From Daucus carota subsp. sativus (taxonomy: Eukaryota > Streptophyta > Magnoliopsida > Apiales > Apiaceae), in the NCBI RefSeq assembly GCF_001625215.2, contig NC_030381.2:43460689-43524688 (forward strand): DNA of 64,000 bases, given 5' to 3'. The notes under the pieces were generated by a model. It was not told the DNA's origin, ran no database searches, and worked only from the letters and a program-made list of their open reading frames with translations. Position numbers and translations under genes: made by a program. Positions 54,701 to 64,000 of this stretch are shown piece after piece (position 1 is the stretch's first letter; each line of letters starts with the position of its first letter).

Positions 54701-55138
54701 TCTTTCAATAAATGTCTCTTTTGGCGCTTTATTTTTTAAGATACGGAGAAGTGATATTTGTTAAATTATTGGTCTCTCATTAAAGAATGCAACAGGTGTC
54801 TTTGTGGGATTATATTATACTTGAAAAAGAGGATGCATACTTCCGGATTCGTTCTACAAACAAATATCGGTTCATTGATCAAGTAAGTTTAATGCAAAAT
54901 GTATTTAATATTCCTTATCCATCATTCTCGCACCGATGAACCAAGGAGTGCTGTTTTTTACCTAAAAGATTCCATGTTTTCCACATTTTTAGCTTATTCA
55001 TGTACTTTGCAGGGAAGCAACCTCCGTGGTAAAGATTTCAACTTGACGCTGCATTGGCATGTCATGCCGAAGACTGGCAAAATGTTTGCTGACAAAATAG
55101 TCATGACCGGCTATCGTTTGCCTGAGGTCTATAGATGA
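51705..55138 (+). CDS. SPCS3: Signal peptidase complex subunit 3 (SPC22/23 type)
   Basis: Six exons, all joined in phase 0 at GT-AG borders: 51705-51830, 51937-51984, 53450-53512, 54018-54071, 54796-54882, 55013-55138, giving 167 residues, the usual plant length. The protein starts [19 protein letters not shown], one N-terminal membrane segment (about 11-30). The luminal domain follows, with [46 protein letters not shown] and the strongly conserved [18 protein letters not shown] end. It is an accessory subunit of the ER membrane complex that removes signal peptides and supports the catalytic SPC21/18 subunit. The large second intron (1.5 kb) contains nothing recognisable. Confidence 0.95.
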
Positions 55139-56289
55139 CATGGACTTAATAGGTAGTATGTTCTTGTAACATTTTAATACCTTTGAAGGGGTATTATTGT
55201 CGGAGATATATTAGAAGAGAAAATCGATATAACTGTGTTCAGGGATGTTATGGTCCATATGGTATGTACCATGTTATAACTGTGGTCAGTGGTATGAAAT
55301 CAGATAATTTTTTGGTTTCTTAGTTCATCTCAAAGTTTTGGATTGAATATTTCATGTATATCGAAATTTTGGATTGAATTTCTCATTTTACCTTCAAGAT
55401 TTATTACGTCTTTTGCGCACTCCAAGGAGGCAATACTAATTAAACAGGTAATGCCTATTTCGGCACAAGTGAATTTCAGTGATGCTTATATGAGTGTGGC
55501 AAGGGGTGAAATCTATCTGGTTTGATGTTCTACATACAAATAGGTAAAGTCTCTTTTGGCAAGTCTTGATAGAGAACTAAAAACACTCTGGCTTTTCGTA
55601 TTGTTCGATTAAAAATTGCATTCAAATCAAGATTTTATACTTGATTATGTTTTGTTCCCTTCTTTAGTGGGCATGTCAAAGAATCAACTTTGCACGACTA
55701 AATGAAAACCTTTCGATTCTTTATGTTTCTGCAGTTATAAAACCCTCTGTCCCCGAAACAAGCAACAAATCTAAAACATTAGAAAAAAATCTTCAACATT
55801 TATTTGCCACGTGCAATTACAAACCCTAAAATTCATTCTTTTGGCCCTTCAAATTTTTCTTAAAAGCCTTCTTTCATTAACCTCTGATTTCACTTATCTT
55901 ACAGACCCATATCTCATTTCTTGCTTCTTGAACTTATAATTGTTTTCTGGACATGAGTTTTGAATTAAAAAGAACGACACAATGAAAATTTGGAGGGCTA
56001 ACATTGAAGAATGGAACCTGCACTTTTACAGTAACTGAGTGGATTAGAAGAGCATTCAGTTTACCATGTAATATACTATCATTATTCAAGATATTGTATG
56101 TTCAAAGTAGTTTCCAGGAAGGCTATCGCTGATTTGCCTGGGATGATCCTGTAAAATTAAGCTGGTGGATAGCTTTTCTCTCTCTACATTTTTCGTGTAA
56201 TTATAGTTTTCTAGTTTGCTAGAGATTTTATTACAAACCGTGTAGTCTTCTTATAGCTCATAAGTGATTGCTTTTTGCAAGTAAAATGA
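55139..56289. other. Intergenic, no gene seen
   Basis: 3' flank of SPCS3 and AT-rich DNA. CACGTG-containing AT-rich sequence near 55800 could be the old promoter of the NBS-LRR relic, but this is a guess. Confidence 0.4.
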
Positions 56290-56970
56290 ATCTGTATTTG
56301 TTCAGAAAGTGTCAAAGTACTGTGTGATAAAGGAGTTGGCGCAGTTTGGAACCTTGATAACTATCTTACCAGGGTGATTTGTAGAGCCAAAAATGTTAAT
56401 CTCAGGTTAAAAGATGAGTCAGCAGGTGTTCAGATACCAGTGATTCGCGGCATTAGAGGAATTGGAAACTCAACCATTGCAAAGTTTGTCTGTACTTTAA
56501 ACTGGCCTTTCACAGGCATGAAAGAGCACAGTTCGTGTATATATTAAGAGAATATGGCTAGGATACTTTACAAAGCATGGGAAAAGGAAAAGCTTTACAA
56601 GCTTGAGGTGGATGCAAATGTCAATAAACATTTCATGTGTTGTAATAGACTGTTACTGTTCTGGAGGATATCGAAGTTGTGACTCAGTTGGACGCACTTG
56701 AAGGCTCATGAAGCTCATAGGATTTCATATGGTTGTCATTCTACAAATCATCACAAAGAATACTCCCTGCACCAATCTGTAGTCCAGCACTGTGGAGGGC
56801 TACTATTGGCTCCTATTTTTCTTGGTTTCTCGTTCTCTGATGGAACACAGATCTTTACCAATCTGCATTAAGAGATTGAAAGTGATTCTAGATGCTGAAG
56901 TATCTGCGTATTTGAGGAAGATATGGAAGAAGACTACGACAAGCCTCTTTGTAAGACTTCACTCATGCCT
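56290..56970 (+). pseudogene. Decayed TIR-NBS-LRR resistance gene fragment
   Basis: No long frame, but pieces of an NB-ARC domain appear in order. At 56380-56520 one frame reads VNLRLKDESAGVQIPVIRG then GIRGIGNSTIAKFV, a P-loop (56449-56484) in which the nucleotide-binding Lys is Asn (codon 56467-56469). At about 56658-56705 another frame reads LEDIEVVTQLDAL, which matches the kinase-2/RNBS-B region of TIR-type proteins. Stops and frame changes separate them. The TIR and LRR parts were not found. It is an intracellular immune receptor relic. Confidence 0.6.
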
Positions 56971-57514
56971 TCTAACTGATATATATTTCTTCTTTTATCT
57001 GTTAAATGCTCGATTATAATTTTTTTGAGAGGTTTGAAAGAATTCCAAGCTTGTGCTGGTTTCACTGAAATTTCTAACTCTATTTGCAAACTCTAGAACT
57101 TACATTACTCAATTTAGAAGATTCTTGATCCTTTCTAAATATAGATTTGCTAGTATGTTTCTTGAAATCCCTTTGCTGTCTAGGTTGCTCATTTCACGCC
57201 GTAGTTCAAAATGAAGGAGATAATACAGAGTCATTTTAAGAGTTTTATGTTTTGGGTGCATCATTATATCCGGAATTAACAGTTCTTTTTTATCAAAGAA
57301 CCAAGATTGGCCATGAAGAATTGAATGTTAACAAAATATTTCAAGGTAAAATTGTCACAACAGTTCTTTCTGATCATCTGATGAAAAAAAAAAACAATGT
57401 ACCATTCTTCATACAACAAAGATACATATACAAGTGCCAGCGGTTGGAATAACAACATCAATTACAAATCAGGAAGAGGAAATGATTAGCTCAACCTAGC
57501 TCGTAAATTATTTG
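56971..57514. other. Intergenic, no gene seen
   Basis: AT-rich with only short overlapping frames. Confidence 0.45.
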
Positions 57515-58133
57515 TCAGAATAAAAACAAAACCATAACTGAAATCAAGTAGTAGAAGCTCCAAGAAACCCTACAAGCAAAACTTGAAAAACTTCCAGCTA
57601 GTGTACTTGTGCTCAACACGATAACAGTCCAATCGTCTTCTGTACCAATGCCAGCTCCAGTGAAGTTAGAATTCTTCAGATAAGAAGTATAGAATGTTTT
57701 GGTGAAGTTATTTAGAACTAGATTCGGAACTCTTTTTGCAACACAAACTGATAGCATCAACCCATCCGTCGTGTAATTGATTTTAACTTTGCATTTTCTT
57801 AGAATTTCTGGAACTCCGGGGACAGTATTCGGGTCAGTTACATGAGAACAAGGTTGTCCTTCTAGTTGTTTAGCTATTTGCTTCGCAAAGCAAGATGCTT
57901 TATCATTGCTTGTCAATGTAGATAAGTTCTGAGACTGCCTGAAACTGTTAATGCCTTTCAGAAGGCATTGTTTCTCATCTGCAATTAAAAATTAGACATA
58001 TATCACTTGAGATTAAACTATGATGTGCAAGTTACATATATAAACAAGGAGGAAGAGTACCACAAGCGACCGGAGTAAGCAGCAAGGAGATACTGGCCAG
58101 CAGAAGAGGCAAAGCCAGGAGATATGAAGCCAT
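57515..58133 (-). CDS. Small GPI-anchored glycoprotein (At5g19230/At3g06035-like)
   Basis: Two exons on the minus strand: 58133-58061 (start ATG at 58131-58133) and 57978-57515, joined through a 82-bp GT-AG intron in phase 1, giving 178 residues. The signal peptide is MASYLLALPLLLASISLLL. The mature part starts DEKQCLLKGINSFRQSQNL and keeps the family landmarks ANxxCFAKQIA-like helix, QPCS, NTVPG, CKVKINYTTDG, VPNLVLNNFT and GIGTEDDWTVIVL. The end is a hydrophobic tail (FYYLISVMVLFLF) after a small-residue stretch, which fits GPI attachment. These proteins sit on the outer plasma membrane; the molecular role is unknown. Several cysteines are conserved. Confidence 0.85.
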
Positions 58134-61002
58134 TGCAATTATCTTGGAAATGCAGATACTGAATCTCCAAGATTCATTCATTCTTTATATACACATTATG
58201 TCGATGCTGGTTCTAAGATTCAGCAATATTTTACGGAACCTAGGCTAGTAGCTAATCAAAAGGGTTTTTGTCTAGGCAATGTAATATGATTTAAGTTTGT
58301 TACATATCAAGGGGACAGAGTTTCTTGAATTCTACATTTTTGTTTCTGGGAAATGTAAGTAAGTCTCTAGAAATGTTATCCAGACCACAACTAGAGAAGT
58401 AAGATAAACTACTTGACTCTTTGATTTGCTACATTCAGTGTCTTGTGCATACATCATCTCACAGTTGCCCAATTTTAAGCTTAATATATTAGCTTCTCCC
58501 ACAGTTTGTTGAGTGGTTTCAGAAACTCCAGAAATCATAGTGACTCTTGACATGCACTAATAGGACGTAACTGGTCTGAATAAACCTTCTGCTACTTGCT
58601 TGAGCCAATTATTTATATCGTTGACAAACTATTTCACACTCGCTTACTTGCCGCATTAAAATAATCTACAGTAAATAATTGGTATAGCAGTGTACTTGGC
58701 TGATGTAGTAGTCTCATCTATGATCTAACATAAGCAAAATCGAAAAGTTAGATTTGATCAAAATCGCAAAGAAAATGACTTATAAGAAACTGAGATGGTG
58801 TTGCCAAATGTGTCGAAAGCAATGCAGAATAAGAACAGATTCAAATTAATTTTTGTTTAGTGTGATTATTGTTCTTGCACACCTTAGTATACGTGTTAAA
58901 AAGTCAAACATCAGTTAAAATGGAATAGATGGAGTAATATATATAGTTTGCAAGGAGTAGAAGTTAGGGTTTTGATTGTTAATTTAATTAGACGATCTAG
59001 ATTGTTCGCCAACTAAATTAGTGTATTTTGAATAGACAAAGATGCAAAGAAGAAGGGTACAACTGAGCCATAAGATAGTCTAGTAGAGTTTAATCAATAG
59101 CCTAAGTTAAAGGCAAGTTTCAGTCCGCGTATCTGATACTAGTTTTCTAATAGAGTTCTTAGTTTCTATCTTTTAATATTGAGTGAAAAAATTTTACTCA
59201 ATAGTGCTTCTAACAGACATACAATAGTGCTTCAACATTATACATTGTATTTCTGATCTTTTTATGTTCATATAATAGTTCAGTTGTGTTTATAATCAAA
59301 ATAAATATTCTGTTAGCAACTCAATTAGTATTTATTGAGGTTTTGGTTTTAGTTGAAAACTTTAATTTGATGCTATTCAGTTAATAGAGTTCACTTCTCA
59401 TATTCTCAAAAATGAAACACAAAAATTTAAAGGATGCCGGAAATGTTGAGAGATTGAGAGTATCAAAGCACGTGTTGAAAGCGGATCAGATGAGCTTGAG
59501 ACAATGTTTCCTCAGTTTGGCAGCCTAGTTAAAGACGTTCATGGTGCTTGTTGCGGATCAAAAGCTAGGCTCTTCGCAATAATTGCAAATAAAATTGTGC
59601 TAAGATACAACATGGGGAAGGATTAAAAGGTTGAAGAGTGTTGCCAGTTTTCGAATATGAAGATATATGATTTTCATTCCTCCAGGATTGGCTTCTTATC
59701 TGTACCTCTGACAATCTCTAAACTGCTAGAAATTAACAGTCTGTTCTTTGTATCCAAAGTGCTTCACAGACTTTTAATTGGTGATTATCGTATTGTTTGT
59801 TTGGCTTTCGATTCACTTATGTAGTCCCCTATAGAGTTTACCACATTTCAAGTGTCTATTAATTTCGCAGTCCTATTTATTTAGAACGTTAATCTATGTA
59901 TTCTGTCTGCGTATTCTGCAGGAAGTTCTTACACATATAGTCAGATTTAGGAAGTTAAAATCTATTGCGACAATAGCAAAACGGCAACTGTAAACAAAAA
60001 CTTTAAAAAAATTATATGCTCTCGTAGTCAGGTAATGACATAGCTCTTATAGTCTTCATTTACATGTCAGGTCATCGCGCTGCACCAGGTCAATACTGAC
60101 TTCACGCTGCACCAGGTCAATACTGAGGAAAATATTAACATTTAATGTTGTAATTGACTAAGAAGGAGATTAGATTCATACTGCTTGTACAAAATAACGG
60201 AATTAATGATTTTGAACCGGAAAGTAATGATCTACTTGATATATTTGGATGGAACGAGTGAACAACTTAATATTTTTCCCATTCTTTTACTGGAATGTTA
60301 GTATTTGTATAAGTTTCAATAAATATATGACCAAGTTAAGCTCTTTTTATAACTCCTCAAAAGTTAATATGATATATGGTACCTTGATAGAGATACTAAA
60401 CCAGTTCAGGATATATCTCAGGTTGGAATACTCAAAAATATACAAAAGGCCAGGAGTGGAATTTACACTTATAGGTAATATTGTGAATGTTCCACTTTCT
60501 GATCAAAGCACCATACAGTGTTTTTTCTTCATGAAGAACACTAAAGGTTTCCCTTGTTACTTTAATTAATTAAAACATGTATGTGAATATGACATTATCA
60601 GATTTTTCCAAGTAAAAACTAAAGGGTCATGGTAATGTTGACAGGCATAACATAAACATTTTAGTGCAGGAAGAAAATGTGGCAATATCTATTTTAAACT
60701 CCTTCATACCCCTGTGTGATTATAGCAAATATGTTGTCTCTGGTATATGACTAACCCGCTAATAAAATCGGAAAAAAAATATACAGATGTCTATAATTTG
60801 CCATGAGGGAATAATTAAAGCCAGAATGTAACTGATAATACACTTGTAATCTTTTATATGGAATAAGTATTAGAAGAAATATGCCATCAACCACAAAATT
60901 AATGGAAATATGTAGTATGTATATATGTGAAGTTTATATACAGCTTCTCATTGATCATAGATTGCTGATAGAACTAGCTAAACTTTTGGCTTTCTTGACC
61001 AG
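58134..61002. other. Intergenic, no gene seen
   Basis: About 2.9 kb. An open run at 59460-59625 (about 54 codons, SGSDELETMFPQFGSLVK) is not recognised and lacks a start. The 106-residue frame at 60249-60569 has no motif. A 22-bp word (CGCTGCACCAGGTCAATACT plus GA) is directly repeated at 60078 and 60105. Confidence 0.45.
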
Positions 61003-61212
61003 TTACCTATTGTGCAGAGGATCAGGACATGAGGGTACTTCTCTGTCGACATTAGCGAAGAATCCTTTGTCAGGAACCTGACTCCATTGCTGAGGCTTCT
61101 CTACAACATCTTGAAGAATTCTTCCTCCTAGTGCTACTGAGTTTATTGCAGAAATGCTAAGAAAAATTAACAAAAAGTACCCAGCAAATTTACCATTCTT
61201 CAGTATGAACAT
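61003..61212 (-). CDS. CLE: CLE peptide precursor
   Basis: 69 residues, single exon, ATG at 61210-61212, stop at 61003-61005. The N-terminal signal peptide is about residues 8-30 (FAGYFLLIFLSISAINSVAL). A short variable region follows, and the precursor ends in REVPSCPDPLHN plus Arg, the CLE-peptide position and spacing. The usual landmarks are there: Arg1, Val3-Pro4, Pro7, Asp8, Pro9, Leu10, His11, Asn12. Position 6, nearly always Gly in CLE peptides, is Cys. CLE peptides are processed, hydroxylated at Pro and secreted, and signal through CLV1/BAM/PXY-type receptor kinases in meristem, vascular or root control. Length and layout are typical. Which receptor it uses cannot be read from sequence. 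Confidence 0.85.
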   Translation of the reverse strand: MFILKNGKFAGYFLLIFLSISAINSVALGGRILQDVVEKPQQWSQVPDKGFFANVDREVPSCPDPLHNR

Positions 61213-62305
61213 GGTGACAGCTTAGTGAAGCTGAATCTTTTGGAATGTGTTTCTGTGTTGACTAGGAACAATGAAAGGGCTGAATGGAATGTATTTAACT
61301 ATTTATACTGTGTTTATGTGTGTCTAGCAAGTCTTTTTTCATGGTTTAGAATATTTAGTACAGCAAGTCTGCAATTCCTTCAAAACTTACATTTTCAGAA
61401 TATTAATTAATTAATTAGTTAAGTATGATAAAAATATTCCAATCTGTTACATCCTCATTCTGTAGTTTTCTTGATTTCTTAATGTAAGCAACAAACTAAC
61501 TCTGGCTTGGTCTGTTGGACTGTTGTTCATATCACCATGTATTATTCACATGTTCATTTGTTTGTGATATAATAATATTCTGTGTTCAATCTGTTTTATA
61601 TAATAATAATTCTAAATCTAATTACTACAATTAAGGTGCCAGACTATTTGATGATGCATTGGTGACAATTTTAAGGGTCATCAAACCCACCTAATCCACT
61701 AAAGTTTTCAAACTTTTCTACACTTTTAAACTTTTATATATAAGTTAAATAGATACTCCTACTTTTCTCCAGCCAAAATCTCAATTCCAGGGTCTCTACT
61801 TTGACTCTAGCTAAACTTTGTTTCTCTTTTAGCATATTTCTTCTTCCAAAAGTCTAAACCAAAGTCCATGTCTATGCAGTTTTCTGGGGCTCATTGTACT
61901 TTGGTCACACTTTTTAACTATAGATTATTATAGCTGCAATTTTGTAAATTGGTTTTTCATACTAAAATTTAGGGGGGTTTTCTTTGTTTAATGTAAGAAA
62001 CAACACAATTTACAGGGAGGTACCTTTAGCTTCTACTTTGTTTGGCGTGGGGTTTCTTATTAATTGAATTAATGTGTTTTTTTGTTTCTTCTCTGGCACT
62101 AGCTTCTGCCAACTCTCTTTCAAGTTGGGTGGTTTAGCTATTTTAGTATCAAATTTGTCACTTTTTGCATCAAATCACTATCTACCTTGTCTCTCTGTCT
62201 ACACAGCTGATAAGAGTCTAATCACATAATATTATTAATATTCAAATTAAATTGTCATCTTTTATTTGCAAATACAGCTGAATATTTTTACACTGCAACA
62301 CACTA
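61213..62305. other. 5' flank of the CLE gene, no gene seen
   Basis: AT-rich with CT-rich patches; it should contain the promoter of the CLE gene. No further gene recognised. Confidence 0.45.
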
Positions 62306-62503
62306 CTCCCTCCGTCCCTTCTAGGAATCCTTGCACGCGTTTGTCCTTATAAATTATAGTTCTGTAATTTATTTTAAAGATTTTTTTCTGATTTAGAATA
62401 AGAAAATATTAAAAATAAGTTATAGAACTATATTTTAAATGAGCATTAATATAGGTGTCGAGCAGTGGAATAAGATGTATAGAAATGAGTGAGATGGAGG
62501 GAG
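62306..62503. mobile_element. Stowaway-like MITE (198 bp)
   Basis: CTCCCTCCGTCCCTTCTAGG at the left, GAGATGGAGGGAG at the right, TA at 62304-62305 and 62504-62505. Confidence 0.75.
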
Positions 62504-63659
62504 TATAAGTTTATAACGACTCTACTACAAGAATTAATAGAGTATATTGTGACATGTATCTACTGTTTTTTTACTGGGAAAAACAGACCAGCTAGCTAAA
62601 CTTAAACAAGTTACTGTAGATCTTTGATATATACTAGTAGTTCCTAGTATGTTCACTAAGTAGTATTGGAGCTATCTAGTACTCCTATAATACTATGCAC
62701 TGAAATTGAACATAAAAAGCTTTAGAACGATCAATAGAGCAAGCTGCAAGAACAAAAATCCCAAGAGCCACCTTTCACTGGCTGACTTGATGTGATTACG
62801 GAAATGACTGACAAACACTAAAGATGAGACAAATAAACCAGATTAGCCAACATATGGTCATTTCATAATTCTAAAGATTATATGTCATAAAAAGTACAAT
62901 AAATCTACTTTTTCCTGTAATTCTTATTTATAAATAAATAATGATATACAATATTCCAAAATTATTATTAGAATATAATATGATTCTTCTCGTAAGCACT
63001 CGTCATTGAGTTTTTGAAAGAATTGGTCACTTAACATCGTTATGCAGCCGAAAAACTGTTTCGAATAGCAGTTTTTAGCTCAAAAATTGCTTTACTCATT
63101 TACAATTCTGCTTGTGACGGACTCTTTCTCGACTCAAGATTAGTTGGTTACCAATAAATCCTGCTTACATTTCAACTCAAGCGAAAAGAACTAGTTTCGT
63201 AGACATTAAAAAAATACTCAGCATTTGCACTTGCCAGAGTCTTTATTGGACAAAAATTCCAACACATTATGCTACCAGTTGACCAGTGATTCCAGTAGCC
63301 CAAATTCAATACCTTCTATATAACAGAAAAACTTTTAAATGACAGATTTATGAAGACATTAACCTGTATAGTTCAGTAATAAGAACTTTACTCTAAACAA
63401 ATCAACTCCAACATGAATTCTGATCTAATCACTGTAGAATTTTATCTATCATACACTGTGAGACGTATGAAGTAATTAAACTTCAAGTGATCAACTCAGT
63501 CTGTCTGTTCTGCTTTCTATTGCTCCAGATTATTTTGTTTCTCTGTCTAGACCTCTTATGAAGCTAATTACGAAACACATAATCTTATACTCCCTTGTTT
63601 GCGAGGCAAGCATTTACACTGACCATAAAGTACAGTTCTCATCAACCTTCACTTCAGTT
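62504..63659. other. Intergenic and 3' flank of the carrier gene
   Basis: No gene seen. A fragment near 63050-63110 (CAGTTTTTAGCTC) resembles the possible MITE at 38950. Confidence 0.4.
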
Positions 63660-63939
63660 TTAAGCTTTTTTTATTCTACCTGCACTGACCACAAGATACC
63701 TTCGAATGGCAAGTATAAGGACCCAAGTTGTTGCTGCAACTTTCTCTTTAATCATCAATAGTAGTGCTGAGCTTAACACAGTCTTCAGAATCTGTGCATG
63801 CAACCCCTTGAAAAATCCTAGCAAGCCCTCTTTTTTCCATATAGAATATATAACACCAGATATTGTTTTGCGGGATTTTGTTTTACCATTCCCATTGGCA
63901 TCCTCATCCGGATCTGCAGCCTGAATCATTACCTTAGTC
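63660..63939 (-). CDS. Mitochondrial-carrier-family protein, peroxisomal adenine-nucleotide carrier (PNC)-like, last exon
   Basis: Minus-strand last exon from an acceptor (AAACAG, exon starts 63939) to the stop at 63660; the rest lies beyond the right edge. It reads [18 protein letters not shown], then [19 protein letters not shown], a carrier-repeat core, then [15 protein letters not shown] as the last transmembrane helix, and a basic tail. The IWKKEG.LGFFKGL pattern is the mitochondrial carrier signature. The [19 protein letters not shown] wording and the KVMIQAAD start fit my memory of plant peroxisomal adenine nucleotide carriers (PNC1/2), which import ATP into peroxisomes; a neighbouring peroxisomal carrier such as PXN is the alternative. 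Confidence 0.8.
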
Positions 63940-64000
63940 CTGTTTGCAGTTCATGTCAGAAAATGGTCATCTTCCGACGTCAAAATAACATTAAGAGTGC

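Noticed and set aside
59460..59625. Open run of about 54 codons with ordinary amino-acid composition
   Set aside because: It has no start and no recognised family. It might be a relic exon, but the evidence is not enough for a feature.
60249..60569. 106-residue open frame
   Set aside because: Its composition looks like translated AT-rich intergenic DNA, with no conserved motif, splice context or promoter.

Overview
The window is plant nuclear DNA, from a eudicot. Coding genes have GT-AG introns, the intergenic DNA is AT-rich, and there are two intact Ty1/copia retrotransposons and many short TA-flanked Stowaway-type MITEs with CTCCCTCCGTCCC ends. The density of Stowaway MITEs and an EDGP-like gene make me think of Apiaceae (carrot relatives), but that is an inference. 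I saw no tRNA, rRNA, CRISPR or prokaryotic features.

Layout. 1-1447: last exon of a heavy-metal-associated isoprenylated protein. 1901-13656: a complete 11.8-kb Sirevirus-like copia element on the + strand (gag, pol and a 1258-residue third ORF), with LTRs that read identical and a 5-bp target duplication. 13.7-32.1 kb: three intronless berberine-bridge-enzyme-like oxidase genes in the same orientation; the last two lie in a tandem duplication of about 4-5 kb, each copy with its own MITE insertions. 32793-34058: an EDGP/xylanase-inhibitor-like pseudo-aspartic protease. 37014-38452: an aromatic amino acid decarboxylase with one frameshift. 39396-49428: a second complete Sirevirus-like element (10.0 kb) on the - strand with its own target duplication. 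51705-55138: a six-exon signal peptidase complex subunit. 56.3-57.0 kb: a decayed TIR-NBS-LRR relic. 57515-58133 (-): a small GPI-anchored protein. 61003-61212 (-): a CLE peptide precursor. 63660-63939 (-): last exon of a peroxisomal/mitochondrial solute carrier that continues off the right edge.

The genes do not form one pathway. The three oxidases share a distal promoter block, TATA region and polyadenylation block and are probably co-regulated. Three neighbouring families (BBE-like, EDGP-like, aromatic decarboxylase) are often wound- or elicitor-linked in plants, but no functional cluster can be shown here.

The most unusual signal is in the two retrotransposons. Each carries its own short nucleotide word (AAACTCTGA in the first, AGCTTGCTG on the + strand in the second) scattered through LTRs, spacers and coding regions. 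The copies fall in more than one reading frame, so the word appears to be maintained or spread as nucleic acid rather than as protein. Both elements also repeat the polypurine word GGGGGAG away from the main primer site and place stop codons plus a splice-acceptor-like tract between gag and pol.
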